A stretch of DNA of 38,755 nt from assembly GCA_903831655.1 (NCBI GenBank), contig CAIKYO010000053.1, positions 1 through 38,755 of the forward strand, in the 5' to 3' direction. Both the position numbers and the translations under genes were made by a program. Below the pieces are notes generated by a model. It was not told the DNA's origin, did not search any database, and saw only the letters and a list, made by a program, of their open reading frames with translations. The DNA comes from an uncultured Burkholderiales bacterium. GTDB taxonomy: Bacteria > Pseudomonadota > Gammaproteobacteria > Burkholderiales > Burkholderiaceae_C. Shown here piece by piece: positions 15,604 through 24,551 of this stretch (its first letter is position 1; each line of letters opens with the position of its first letter).

Positions 15604-17085
15604 ATGACCCAAGTTACCAACACTGTTCGCTTTGTTTTGGACTCTCAAATCGTAGAGGTCAAGGGCGAGCGTAGAACCACCACTGTTTTGGATTATCTGC
15701 GTGAGGAGTTGCGCAAAACAGGGACCAAAGAGGGATGTGCCGAGGGCGATTGTGGAGCCTGTGTGGTGCTGGTGGGTGAGCTGAATGCGCAAGGTACCGG
15801 CGTCGATTACGTACCCGTCAATAGCTGTATCCAGCTCCTACCTACATTAGACGGTAAAGCTTTGAAGACGGTTGAGAGTTTGACCCATGCAGATGGACGC
15901 ATGCATCCTGTCCAAGAGGCAATGGTTGCTTGCCATGGTTCTCAGTGCGGATTTTGCACGCCAGGCATCGTGATGAGCTTGGTTCACATGGTCCAAAAAA
16001 ATCAATCTCCATCACGAATTGAAATCACTGACGCATTGAGCGGAAACTTGTGTCGTTGCACCGGCTACAAGCCCATCATTGATGCCGCTCAGTTGGCTTG
16101 TCAGTCCAAAGATCGGTTGAGTTTCGATGACGCAAAGGATGTTGAATTGCTCAAAGAGATTCGTCGCTCTGAGCATCCCACCATGAGTTTGGAGGGAGAG
16201 GTGATCGTGCAACCGGTGGTCAGGACTCGCAAAGGCAATGAGTTCGTGTCCCCAGCTACCTTGATGGAAGTGGCCCACTACATGGTGGAGCACCCTCAGG
16301 CCACCTTGTTGGCTGGAAGTTCAGAGATTGGACTTCAAGTCAATAAAGAGTTCAAACGCCCAGATCACATCGTCTATTTGGGCAATGTCAAGGAATTGAG
16401 GGGCATCTCGGACACACCGACTGCTTGGCGCATTGGAGCCATGGAGTCAATTGAATCCGTTAAAGATTATTTTGCACGATCTTTGCCTGATTTCTCTGAA
16501 GTGTTGCGACGCTTTGGGTCGCCCCCAATTCGCGCCACTGCAACACTTGCCGGAAACATTGCCAATGGTTCTCCGATCGGAGACAGCATGCCTTGCTTGA
16601 TGGCTTTGTCTGCTCAATTGGTGCTCAGACATGGAAAAGAGACCAGACGTGTGAGGTTGGATGAGTTTTATGTGGGCCAGAAAAAGACGGTCCTCAAGGG
16701 GGGTGAATTCATCGAAGCCATTGAGATTCCAAAATTAAAGCCCGCTCAGCACTTCAAAGCTCACAAGGTCAGTAAGCGCTTTGAGCAAGATATATCAGCG
16801 ACTTGTGCAGCTCTTAGTTTTGAGTTGATTGAAGGTCGAATCAAAAATGCCAAATTGGCTTACAACGGTTTGGCTCCCTCTCCATGTCGAGCTCCAAAAA
16901 TTGAGAGTGTCCTAGAGGGACGCTTGGTGGGTGAGATCTCAGCTGATGAAATCGATCAAGCTATAGCAAACAGTTTCGTTGCACGTGATGGTTTGCGCGC
17001 AACTTGGAAATACCGTTCTTTGGTCGCAAGAAATTTGGTGATCAAATTCATTGACTCCGTAAAAGTAGAGGAGAGCGCAGTATGA
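15604..17085 (+). CDS. xdhA: Xanthine dehydrogenase small subunit (2Fe-2S and FAD)
   Basis: Electron-transfer subunit of the molybdenum xanthine dehydrogenase. The first [2Fe-2S] cluster motif is 'GCAEGDCGACVV' (about residues 40-51), the second is 'CGFCTPGIVMS' with 'GNLCRCTGYKPI' (about 117-155). The FAD-binding domain follows from about 200, with 'ATLLAGSSEIG' and 'TLAGNIANGSPIGDS', then the CO-dehydrogenase flavoprotein C-terminal domain. The length of 493 aa agrees with bacterial XdhA. The stop overlaps the start of xdhB (ATGA), so the subunits are translationally coupled. With XdhB it oxidises hypoxanthine to xanthine and xanthine to urate, reducing NAD+. Confidence 0.96.
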   Translation: MTQVTNTVRFVLDSQIVEVKGERRTTTVLDYLREELRKTGTKEGCAEGDCGACVVLVGELNAQGTGVDYVPVNSCIQLLPTLDGKALKTVESLTHADGRMHPVQEAMVACHGSQCGFCTPGIVMSLVHMVQKNQSPSRIEITDALSGNLCRCTGYKPIIDAAQLACQSKDRLSFDDAKDVELLKEIRRSEHPTMSLEGEVIVQPVVRTRKGNEFVSPATLMEVAHYMVEHPQATLLAGSSEIGLQVNKEFKRPDHIVYLGNVKELRGISDTPTAWRIGAMESIESVKDYFARSLPDFSEVLRRFGSPPIRATATLAGNIANGSPIGDSMPCLMALSAQLVLRHGKETRRVRLDEFYVGQKKTVLKGGEFIEAIEIPKLKPAQHFKAHKVSKRFEQDISATCAALSFELIEGRIKNAKLAYNGLAPSPCRAPKIESVLEGRLVGEISADEIDQAIANSFVARDGLRATWKYRSLVARNLVIKFIDSVKVEESAV

Positions 17086-19424
17086 ATGCACCTGAAAAAA
17101 TCAAAGAGTTGATTGGCGCCAATGAGCTGGGCCGCGAATTGATCCATGAATCCGCACATTTGCATGTGACAGGTCAAGCTGTCTACACCGATGATGTGCC
17201 CGAAGTGGCTGGAACACTCTATGCGGCGCTGGTTTTGTCTCCAGTGGCTCATGGAGAGTTGATTGGCCTGGGTGTCGACAAGGAAGCTTTGTTGAAAGCC
17301 CATGGCGTGGTGGCCGTGTACACCGCGCACGATATTCCTGGTGAAAACAATTGTGGTCCCATTGTTCACGACGACCCCTTTTTAGCGGACGGTAAAGTTG
17401 AGTTTTTAGGCCAACCCGTCGCCGTTGTCGTTGCAAGAGAGATGCTTTATGCACGCGAGGCGGCCAAAGGCGCCAAAGTGTTGGTCAAAGAGTTGCCTGC
17501 AATTTTGACCATTGAAGATGCCATGGCGCAAAGTTCCTTCATCATGCCCTCTAAAGGCATCACCAGAGGTGAACCCGATCAAGCCATTAAAAATGCCCCG
17601 CATCAATTGAGTGGTCGAACCTATTGCGGCCAACAAGAGCAGTTCTACCTCGAAGGTCAAATTACCTATGCGGTCCCTAAAGAGGACGGGCAGTTGACCC
17701 TTTACGTGTCTACCCAACACCCTGACGGCAATCAGCGAGAGGCTGCTTCGGCCTTGAATTTATCCACCCATGATGTGGAGGTGATTTGCAGGCGTTTGGG
17801 CGGTGGTTTTGGTGGCAAGGAGGGCAATGCGAGCATTTTCAGTCAGAGTGCTGCATTGGCTGCATTCAAGCTTAAAAGGCCCGTGAAACTGCGCGCTTGC
17901 CGTGACGATGACATGACCATCACTGGCAAGAGACATGACTTTAGAGCCGATTACGAAGTGGGTTATGACGATGAGGGACGTATCCTTGGAGTCGATATTC
18001 AACTGTATTCAAGATGTGGCTACAGCACCGATTACTCAGGTCCAGTAAACGACCGCGCTTTGCTGCACATCGACAATTGTTACTATTTGCCTCACTTGAA
18101 AGTGATCACGTACCGTTGTAAGACGAACATGCAAAGTGCGACGGCTTTCAGGGGCTTTGGTGGTCCTCAAGGCATGTTCGCCATTGAGACGGTGATTGAA
18201 GAAATTGCCCAGCGATTGGGTAAAGATCCTTTGGAAGTTCGTTTGTTGAATTTGTACAAAGATCCTGCCCAATCTGGTGACCCACAGAGCATGACCACTC
18301 AGTACGGTCAGCCCATTGAGGACTGGGTTTGCGATGAGTTGATGCATCAACTTCGCGCGCAGGCCAAGTACGATGAGCGCCGTTTGGAAGTTCAGTCATT
18401 CAACGAAAAGCACACGCATCGCAAGCGTGGTTTTTCTCTGGTGCCTTTGAAGTTTGGTATCAGCTTTACCGCCACCATGCTCAATCAGGGCGGAGCGCTT
18501 TTGAATATCTACCAAGATGGCTCGGTGAGTGTGAACCACGGTGGTGTTGAAATGGGACAGGGTCTGAACACCAAAATGGCGCAGGTGGCTGCCGATGGCT
18601 TGGGTATCTCAGTAGAGAAAATTCGAGTCACTGCAACAGACACGCAAAAAGTTCCCAACGCCTCAGCAACCGCTGCCTCCAGTGGTGCAGACATCAATGG
18701 TGCGGCGATCAACAATGCTTGCCAACAAATGCGTGCTCGCTTGAGTGTGGTGGCCGCAAACATGATGGGAGCTAAACCAGAGCAAATTAAATTCTCTCAA
18801 GACAAAGCTTGGGCTGGTGAGCAAAGTGTGGCCTGGAAAGATTTGATCTTGCAAGCTTGGCTTGACCGTGTGGGTCTGTCGGTGTCTGGTTTTTACATGA
18901 CCCCCGACATTGCCTACGATTTCCAAACCTTAAAGGGTCGTGCGTTTTATTATTTTTGCTACGGTGCTGCTGTAAGCGAGGTGGAAATTGATACCTTAAC
19001 GGGCGAGTGGTGGCTCAAAGGCGTGGACATATTGCATGACGCAGGGCGTAGCATCAATCCCGCAATTGACAAAGGACAAATCGAGGGTGGGTATGTTCAA
19101 GGCATGGGATGGCTCACCATGGAGGAGTGCATCTGGAGTCCCAAAGGCAAGTTACTGACCCATGGGCCTAGTACCTATAAGATTCCCGTTGCTGGAGATA
19201 TTCCAGAGCACTTCAATGTCGCCCTCTTTGATGGATCCAATGTCAAGCCCACACCCTTTAACAGCAAAGCAGTGGGAGAGCCTCCTTTGATGTTGGCGTT
19301 GTCGACGTACTTTGCCATTCGTGATGCGGTGAGTGCAACTCAGTCTCACCGCGTGCCTTTGCAAATGAGTGCTCCTGCCACACCAGAGCGCATTTTGATG
19401 TCCGTCGAAAGCTTGAAGGCTTAA
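17082..19424 (+). CDS. xdhB: Xanthine dehydrogenase large (molybdopterin) subunit
   Basis: Catalytic molybdenum subunit, 780 aa. It has the N-terminal a/b hammerhead ('HVTGQAVYTDDVPE') and molybdopterin-binding blocks: 'QEQFYLEGQ', 'RRLGGGFGGKEGN', 'ATAFRGFGGPQGM' (active-site Arg), 'NHGGVEMGQGLNTKMAQV', and 'KAVGEPPLMLA' with the conserved catalytic glutamate. No key residue appears missing. It follows xdhA with a 4-base overlap and is followed 38 bases later by xdhC. The substrates are hypoxanthine and xanthine, fed by the adenine deaminase and importer genes in the same region. Confidence 0.96.
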   Translation: MNAPEKIKELIGANELGRELIHESAHLHVTGQAVYTDDVPEVAGTLYAALVLSPVAHGELIGLGVDKEALLKAHGVVAVYTAHDIPGENNCGPIVHDDPFLADGKVEFLGQPVAVVVAREMLYAREAAKGAKVLVKELPAILTIEDAMAQSSFIMPSKGITRGEPDQAIKNAPHQLSGRTYCGQQEQFYLEGQITYAVPKEDGQLTLYVSTQHPDGNQREAASALNLSTHDVEVICRRLGGGFGGKEGNASIFSQSAALAAFKLKRPVKLRACRDDDMTITGKRHDFRADYEVGYDDEGRILGVDIQLYSRCGYSTDYSGPVNDRALLHIDNCYYLPHLKVITYRCKTNMQSATAFRGFGGPQGMFAIETVIEEIAQRLGKDPLEVRLLNLYKDPAQSGDPQSMTTQYGQPIEDWVCDELMHQLRAQAKYDERRLEVQSFNEKHTHRKRGFSLVPLKFGISFTATMLNQGGALLNIYQDGSVSVNHGGVEMGQGLNTKMAQVAADGLGISVEKIRVTATDTQKVPNASATAASSGADINGAAINNACQQMRARLSVVAANMMGAKPEQIKFSQDKAWAGEQSVAWKDLILQAWLDRVGLSVSGFYMTPDIAYDFQTLKGRAFYYFCYGAAVSEVEIDTLTGEWWLKGVDILHDAGRSINPAIDKGQIEGGYVQGMGWLTMEECIWSPKGKLLTHGPSTYKIPVAGDIPEHFNVALFDGSNVKPTPFNSKAVGEPPLMLALSTYFAIRDAVSATQSHRVPLQMSAPATPERILMSVESLKA

Positions 19425-19462
19425 GAGCCTCAACTCTTTAGTCTTAACAAGGGTTCAAAACG

Positions 19463-20308
19463 GTGGCCAGACACAGGCAATCATTGTTCGATGCGCTGAG
19501 TCAGGGTCACCATGCGGTGCTGGTGTCGGTCCAACAAGTACAGGGCTCAGCTCCTCGCGATGAGGGTGCTTGGATGGCCGTTATCGATGATTCTCGATTG
19601 ATCAACACTTTGGGTGGTGGTCAATTGGAGTATCAAGCCATAGAGGAGGCGCAATCTATTTTGAGCTTGTTGCAGTCTTCAAAGCATTTTCAGCCCACCA
19701 CCAAGCGCTATCCTCTAGGCCCTTCCTTGGGACAATGTTGTGGGGGTGTTGTACATTTGACTTACAGCGTCATCGCTCCCTCTGATTTAGCGCAACTCCA
19801 AATTCAGCTTGCTCAAGCGGAGCCGGAATTGGCGCTTTTTGGTGCGGGTCATGTGGGCAAAGCTTTGGTTGAAGTGATGTCGCAACTGCCTTGGCAAGTG
19901 ACGTGGATCGATTCTAGAGATCATATATTTCCAGCAAGTGTGCCTCAGGGCGTCAAAGTCGAGCACTCTGAGCCCGTTGCCTTTGCGGTGGACCATTTGC
20001 CTGAACACACGCATGTGCTCATCATGAGCTTTAGCCATGCCGAGGATTTGGATATCGTGGCCCGCTGCTTGCTTAGGAGCAGGAGTGGTTTTCAATTCTC
20101 TAGCATTGGTCTCATCGGAAGTGAGACCAAGTGGGCCACCTTCCAGCACCGCTTGCTGGAGCGTGGATTTACCCAAGAGGAGTTGAACCAGGTGCGTTGT
20201 CCCATCGGGCTGCCAGGCATTGAGGGCAAGGAGCCCGAGGTCATTGCTGTGTCAGTCGTGGCGCAGTTGCTTATGGATGAGAGTCGGGCTTTGGGTGCCG
20301 TGGCTTAG
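19463..20308 (+). CDS. xdhC: Xanthine dehydrogenase accessory protein XdhC
   Basis: XdhC binds molybdenum cofactor, protects its sulfurated form and inserts it into XdhB. The 281-aa protein has the N-terminal XdhC/CoxI block 'VQGSAPRDEGAWMAV', a glycine-rich 'TLGGGQLEY', the 'GQCCGGVV' cysteine pair, and a C-terminal Rossmann domain starting 'LALFGAGHVGKALVEVM'. 'SIGLIGSETKWATFQHRL' is also characteristic. The start used is GTG at 19463. The gene sits between xdhB and puuD in the same orientation with short gaps, so it belongs to the xdhABC-puuD transcript. Confidence 0.94.
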   Translation: MARHRQSLFDALSQGHHAVLVSVQQVQGSAPRDEGAWMAVIDDSRLINTLGGGQLEYQAIEEAQSILSLLQSSKHFQPTTKRYPLGPSLGQCCGGVVHLTYSVIAPSDLAQLQIQLAQAEPELALFGAGHVGKALVEVMSQLPWQVTWIDSRDHIFPASVPQGVKVEHSEPVAFAVDHLPEHTHVLIMSFSHAEDLDIVARCLLRSRSGFQFSSIGLIGSETKWATFQHRLLERGFTQEELNQVRCPIGLPGIEGKEPEVIAVSVVAQLLMDESRALGAVA

Positions 20309-20336
20309 GCTCAAATTTTTCTAGGACAGGAGTGTT

Positions 20337-21563
20337 ATGAATATTGATCCCTACTACTTGGAGTGGGCGAATTTGTTGTTGCGATGGGTGCACGTAATCA
20401 CCGCCATTGCTTGGATTGGGTCGTCTTTTTATTTTGTTTTTCTGGACAACAACTTGGAAAAACCAACCTCTCCAGATTTGCTTGAAAAGGGGGTTGATGG
20501 GGCCATGTGGGCAGTGCATGGAGGGGGCTTTTACAACCCTCAAAAATACATGGTGGCGCCGCCCAAAATACACACCAAGCTGCATTGGTTTTTTTGGGAA
20601 AGCTACTCTTCTTGGATGAGCGGCTTTGCGCTTTTTACTTTGCTGTATTTGCTCAATGCAAAGACCTTTTTGATCGACCCCTCCATCATGGTTTGGACTG
20701 AGGGGCAGGCGGTCACATTGGCGTTGGCATTTTTGCTTGTTTTCTGGCTCATTTACCACCGAGTTTGCCAAGTTTTTGGATTCAAAGACAAGGGTGAATG
20801 GGTGGTGGGCGGCATCATGCTGGTGGTGATCACCGTTGCCTCTTGGTTGGCTTGTCATTGGTTTGCAGGCCGTGCAGCATTTTTGTTGATGGGAGCCATG
20901 ATCGCTACCACCATGACTGCAAATGTGTTTTTTGTGATCATTCCTGGTCAACGCAAAGTGGTGAGCTCCATGACCACTTCGGTGAAATTGCCACCTGAAC
21001 AATTGGCCATCTATGGCAAGCAAGGTAAGCAAAGAAGTGTTCATAACACCTATTTCACCTTGCCTGTGATATTTGCAATGCTCAGCAACCACTACAGTTT
21101 TCTCTACACCCACCCTGAGCGTTGGATTATTTTGGTGCTCATGATGTTGGCAGGCGCACTGATTCGTCAATTCTTTGTTCAACGACATGCCTACCACGCA
21201 GGCAGAGCAAAAAATCCACTGCCTTATGCGTTGATGGGGGTGCTTGTGATTGCTGGTGTCGTGGCTTACATGAAGCCCGAGCCAACTCAAACCTCCTCTG
21301 ATCAAGTTTCAACTGAAAAAGTCACTTACTCAGAGGTCCAAAAAATCTTCGAGTCCAGATGTTATGCCTGCCATGGAGCTCAAGTGCAAATGAAAAATTT
21401 GCGTTTTGATTCACCAGCTGAAGTTCAAAAGAATGCAGCGAACATGTATCAACAAGCGGTTGTGTTGGGTCAAATGCCCATGAACAACGCAACGGGCATT
21501 ACGGCTCAAGAGAGACAAACCATCAAGAGATGGTTTGAGTCAGGCGCACCCACTACGCCTTGA
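20337..21563 (+). CDS. puuD: Membrane-bound urate oxidase with cytochrome c domain
   Basis: PuuD oxidises urate to 5-hydroxyisourate at the membrane and passes electrons to cytochrome c rather than to oxygen. The 408-aa protein opens with 'YYLEWANLLLRWVHVITAIAWIGSSFYF'-type sequence, has several more membrane helices to about residue 311, then a C-terminal cytochrome c domain with heme motif CYACH at 342-346 and a candidate distal Met in 'GQMPMNNATG' (M380 or M382). 'GGGFYNPQKYMVAPP' is a family signature. An AGGAG ribosome site precedes the ATG. It follows xdhC by 28 bases and converges with the 8-oxoguanine deaminase gene. No soluble uricase is seen in the window. Confidence 0.94.
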   Translation: MNIDPYYLEWANLLLRWVHVITAIAWIGSSFYFVFLDNNLEKPTSPDLLEKGVDGAMWAVHGGGFYNPQKYMVAPPKIHTKLHWFFWESYSSWMSGFALFTLLYLLNAKTFLIDPSIMVWTEGQAVTLALAFLLVFWLIYHRVCQVFGFKDKGEWVVGGIMLVVITVASWLACHWFAGRAAFLLMGAMIATTMTANVFFVIIPGQRKVVSSMTTSVKLPPEQLAIYGKQGKQRSVHNTYFTLPVIFAMLSNHYSFLYTHPERWIILVLMMLAGALIRQFFVQRHAYHAGRAKNPLPYALMGVLVIAGVVAYMKPEPTQTSSDQVSTEKVTYSEVQKIFESRCYACHGAQVQMKNLRFDSPAEVQKNAANMYQQAVVLGQMPMNNATGITAQERQTIKRWFESGAPTTP

Positions 21564-21568
21564 GTCTC

Positions 21569-22975
21569 TCAAACGGACGAGGCCAACGTTTTGGCAAGTG
21601 AGTTGTGTTGCGAAATGAGTTTTGGCAGTTCGATAGTTTTCAACTCACCCTTTTCGACTATCACACGTCCATTGACGATGGTGTAGTCGGCGTTTTGACT
21701 TGAGCACAAGAGCAAAGCACCGATGGGGTCGTGAATGGCCCCACCTGCCATGCCCACAGTGTCGGTCCTGAACATGGCGATGTCGGCGCAAAAACCTTTC
21801 TCAATTTGCCCGACATCACTCCTACCCAGCGTTTTCGCCCCCCCCTTGGTGGCAAGCGCTAGCGCTTGCCTAGGGGTCATCTCTGAGGGTCCTGCATTGC
21901 AACCAAAGGGTTCAAGCGCTTTGGATACGCGAGCCAAGAGCATGGCTTGACGCGCCTCATTCAGAATGTGGGCAGAATCGTTGCTCGCGCTTCCATCAAC
22001 TCCCAAGCCGACATTGACGCCTTGATCGATCAGTTTTCTGAGTGGCAATATGCCACTGGACAAACGCATGTTGCTGCATGGACAGTGGGCAATGGAGGTT
22101 TTGGTTTTTGCAAACAAAGCCATGCCGGGCTCGTCAATTTTCACGCAATGGGCATGCCAGACATCTGCACCTACCCAATCGAGTTGTTCTACATACTGAG
22201 TCGGTGTGCAATTGAATTTTTCCAGTGTGTAGGCAATGTCGTGATCGTTCTCAGCCAAGTGGGTGTGCATCCTGGCGCCAAAAGCCCGCGCAAGCTTGGC
22301 CGATTCCTTCATCAACTCTTGGCTCACCGTAAAGGGAGAGCAAGGAGCGACTGAGACGTGCAACATGGAGCCGTGACTGGGGTCGTGCCACGTTTCTAGT
22401 AGCCTTTGGGTTTCTTTTAGGATGTCTGCCTCCCTTTCAACCACTTTATCTGGAGGTAGACCACCGGCGGATTGCCCCACACTCATGCTGCCGCGTGTGG
22501 CTGTGAAGCGCATACCAATCATTTGAGCCGCTTCAATGCTGTTTTCTAAATTGACGCCATTGGGATAAATGTACAAGTGATCGCTGCTGGTGGTGCAGCC
22601 ACTCAAGAGCAATTCCGCCATGGCCAATTGTCCTGAGACTTTGACCATCTCGGGCGTGAGGTGAGCCCAAATGGGATAGAGTCCTTTGAGCCAGCTAAAG
22701 AGTTCGGAATTTTGAACACTTGGAATGGCCCTTGTCAACGACTGCACCATGTGGTGGTGACAGTTCACCATACCGGGGATGACAACGTGGTTCTTGGCAT
22801 CAATGATTTGATCTGCAGTACCGAGCCAATGTGCCTTGACGCGTTCAAAAGCCTCTTGAGTGAAGACCTCTTTGATGAGACCGTTTTCAATCAAAATGGA
22901 ACCGTTTTGAATTTCTTGTTCAGCATTGTTTTGCGTGCTGATCATCTGCGCTTGGTGAATCAAAAGTAAACTCAT
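21569..22975 (-). CDS. 8-oxoguanine deaminase (amidohydrolase superfamily)
   Basis: Predicted to deaminate 8-oxoguanine to urate and ammonia, feeding damaged purine into the same pathway as XDH. The 468-aa protein has the amidohydrolase metal motif 'NCHHHMVQ' (H73 and H75), 'HTHLAEN', 'WHAHCVKID' and 'GLGVDGSASND'. The stretch 'TTSSDHLYIYPNG' is characteristic of the characterised 8-oxoguanine deaminase group (Pseudomonas Pa0142) and of related hydroxyatrazine hydrolases. Cytoplasmic, no signal peptide. It converges with puuD (5-base gap) and diverges from the glycerate kinase gene. A chlorohydrolase-like activity on other triazines or guanine is the main alternative. Confidence 0.87.
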   Translation of the reverse strand: MSLLLIHQAQMISTQNNAEQEIQNGSILIENGLIKEVFTQEAFERVKAHWLGTADQIIDAKNHVVIPGMVNCHHHMVQSLTRAIPSVQNSELFSWLKGLYPIWAHLTPEMVKVSGQLAMAELLLSGCTTSSDHLYIYPNGVNLENSIEAAQMIGMRFTATRGSMSVGQSAGGLPPDKVVEREADILKETQRLLETWHDPSHGSMLHVSVAPCSPFTVSQELMKESAKLARAFGARMHTHLAENDHDIAYTLEKFNCTPTQYVEQLDWVGADVWHAHCVKIDEPGMALFAKTKTSIAHCPCSNMRLSSGILPLRKLIDQGVNVGLGVDGSASNDSAHILNEARQAMLLARVSKALEPFGCNAGPSEMTPRQALALATKGGAKTLGRSDVGQIEKGFCADIAMFRTDTVGMAGGAIHDPIGALLLCSSQNADYTIVNGRVIVEKGELKTIELPKLISQHNSLAKTLASSV

Positions 22976-23001
22976 AACGGCCTAAAGGGTAGTGGAGTGA
23001 G

Positions 23002-23051
23002 AATGTGCTAATCTACAGACAAGCACATTGAGTGTCAAAGTATAGACAAGC
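23002..23051. promoter_or_regulatory. Candidate operator: inverted and direct repeats over the promoter
   Basis: A perfect inverted repeat AATGTGCT (23002-23009) / AGCACATT (23022-23029) with 12-base spacer covers the -10 region. An 11-base direct repeat TAYAGACAAGC occurs at 23014-23024 and 23041-23051, 27 bases apart, framing the -35. A TGTC-N8-GACA dyad also lies at 23033-23048. The arrangement in the divergent 147-base region suggests binding of a transcription factor not encoded here. Confidence 0.45.
23010..23038 (-). promoter_or_regulatory. Sigma-70 promoter of the 8-oxoguanine deaminase gene
   Basis: Read on minus: TTGACA, a perfect -35 (23038-23033), 17-base spacer, TAGATT (23015-23010) as -10. 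Transcription would start near 23003, giving a leader of about 27 bases before the ATG at 22975. Confidence 0.6.
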
Positions 23052-23122
23052 TTTTACACTTTTTGGCGTGCTTGGATTCGTGAACCTTTTACCCTTCAAT
23101 CTCCTTAAAAAATACAAGACAC

Positions 23123-24412
23123 ATGATTGAGCCAGTTGATTTTTTGAAAAAGATGTTCAGCGTGGCTGTCGATCGGGCTCTTCCTCAAACCCATTTGGCC
23201 AATTTTTTACCTTCACCACCTAACGGTAAAACCGTGGTGATCGGCGCCGGCAAAGCCAGTGCAGCCATGGCTTTGGCACTTCAAGAGCATTGGCCGCAAA
23301 GTGCGGACTTATCAGGGTTGGTGGTGACACGCTATGGGCATGTGCCTGGTCTGAGTTTGAATCAATCCTCTCGCATTGAGATCATGCAAGCCTCTCATCC
23401 CGTACCCGATGAGATGAGTGTGTTGGCTGCACAAAGAATCTTAAAAATGTTAGAGGGTCTCTCGGATCAAGATTTGGTGATCGCGTTGATCTCGGGTGGA
23501 GGCTCCTCATTGTTGACTCTACCTTGCGAGGGTTTGACGCTAGAGGAAAAGCAAAAAATAAATCAAAGCTTGCTCAACTGCGGTGCATCGATTGATCAAA
23601 TCAATTGTGTGAGAAAACACCTCTCCAAAGTCAAGGGAGGCCGGTTGGCGCAGGCCGCTAGCCCAGCGCGGGTCGTCACGATTTGCATCAGCGATGTTCC
23701 AGGAGATGATCCTCAAACCATTGCCAGTGGACCTTCATTGGCCGATACCAGTACATGCGCTCAAGCCTTGGCGATCATCGATCAATTTCAAATCGAAATT
23801 CCTCCAAGTGTCAAAGAGCGATTGCAATCTGGGCAATTGGAAACCCCCAAAAATATGCCTCTGGGTGCGAGCTCAGATGTTCGCATGATGGCATCGGCAT
23901 CGGATTCTTTGCGAGCTGCGGCTCAATGGGCAAAGAGTCAAGGTGTTGAGCCCTATGTTTTGGGAGATGACTTTGAAGGTGAGTCCCGTGCTGTCGCATT
24001 GTTTCATGCAAGTTTGGCAAAGGGTGTGATAAAGGGTTTGGGGGGATTTAAAACACCCTGTGTGCTCTTGAGTGGGGGAGAGACAACGGTCACTTTGAGT
24101 GGTACTCCAAAAGTCAAAGGTCAAGGAGGGCGTTCCAGCGAGTTTTGTCTCTCATTGGCGCAAGCCCTGGATGGATGTGCTGATGTTTGGGGCCTCAGTG
24201 CCGATACCGATGGGATCGATGGAGTGAGCGAGAGTGCTGGGGCAATCGTGACCCCCACAACCCTCATTCGCGCAAGCGCCTTGGGCTTGGATATCAAGGA
24301 TCATTTGGCCCGTCACAATTCTTTTGACTTCTTTGAGCGTTTAGGAGATCTGGTGACCACCGGTCCCACGTTCACAAACGTCAACGATTTCAGAGCACTT
24401 TTGATTTTGTAA
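23123..24412 (+). CDS. ttuD: Glycerate 2-kinase of the TtuD/MOFRL family
   Basis: A 429-aa protein with the DUF4147 N-terminal domain ('VVIGAGKASAAMALALQEHW', 'ASHPVPDEMS', 'LISGGGSSLLTLP', 'NCVRKHLSKVKGGRLA') and the C-terminal MOFRL domain ('LLSGGETTVTLSG', 'GQGGRSSEF', 'SADTDGIDGVSESAGA'). The family phosphorylates glycerate to 2-phosphoglycerate; older annotation as hydroxypyruvate reductase is common. In purine and allantoin breakdown, glyoxylate can be carried to glycerate by glyoxylate carboligase and tartronate semialdehyde reductase, so a kinase is logical here, though those two enzymes are not in the window. It is divergent from the 8-oxoguanine deaminase gene. Confidence 0.87.
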   Translation: MIEPVDFLKKMFSVAVDRALPQTHLANFLPSPPNGKTVVIGAGKASAAMALALQEHWPQSADLSGLVVTRYGHVPGLSLNQSSRIEIMQASHPVPDEMSVLAAQRILKMLEGLSDQDLVIALISGGGSSLLTLPCEGLTLEEKQKINQSLLNCGASIDQINCVRKHLSKVKGGRLAQAASPARVVTICISDVPGDDPQTIASGPSLADTSTCAQALAIIDQFQIEIPPSVKERLQSGQLETPKNMPLGASSDVRMMASASDSLRAAAQWAKSQGVEPYVLGDDFEGESRAVALFHASLAKGVIKGLGGFKTPCVLLSGGETTVTLSGTPKVKGQGGRSSEFCLSLAQALDGCADVWGLSADTDGIDGVSESAGAIVTPTTLIRASALGLDIKDHLARHNSFDFFERLGDLVTTGPTFTNVNDFRALLIL

Positions 24413-24424
24413 GAGGGCTTCATT

Positions 24425-24463
24425 TTGGTGCACTGCAAAGCTTTAACCCCCCGGCTTGGTGCA
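24425..24463 (+). promoter_or_regulatory. Two NtrC-like half-sites upstream of the sigma-54 promoter
   Basis: TTGGTGCA occurs at 24425-24432 and again at 24456-24463, 31 bases apart, about three helical turns. It equals the right half of known NtrC enhancer sites. The left halves are poorly conserved. They lie about 115-155 bases upstream of the predicted start of transcription. Confidence 0.35.
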
Positions 24464-24551
24464 AAAAAAAGAGACTCAAAATCAAAACGGTCAATTTTGA
24501 TCATTTCTTGGCATATAGTATCTGCTAAAGCCCTTGCATGAGCCCGTAAAG

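Noticed and set aside
20271-21305. Long 344-codon open frame on minus opposite puuD
   Set aside because: It is antisense to a clear PuuD gene, rich in His/Gln/Lys with no recognisable fold, and is explained by the codon use of membrane helices on the other strand.
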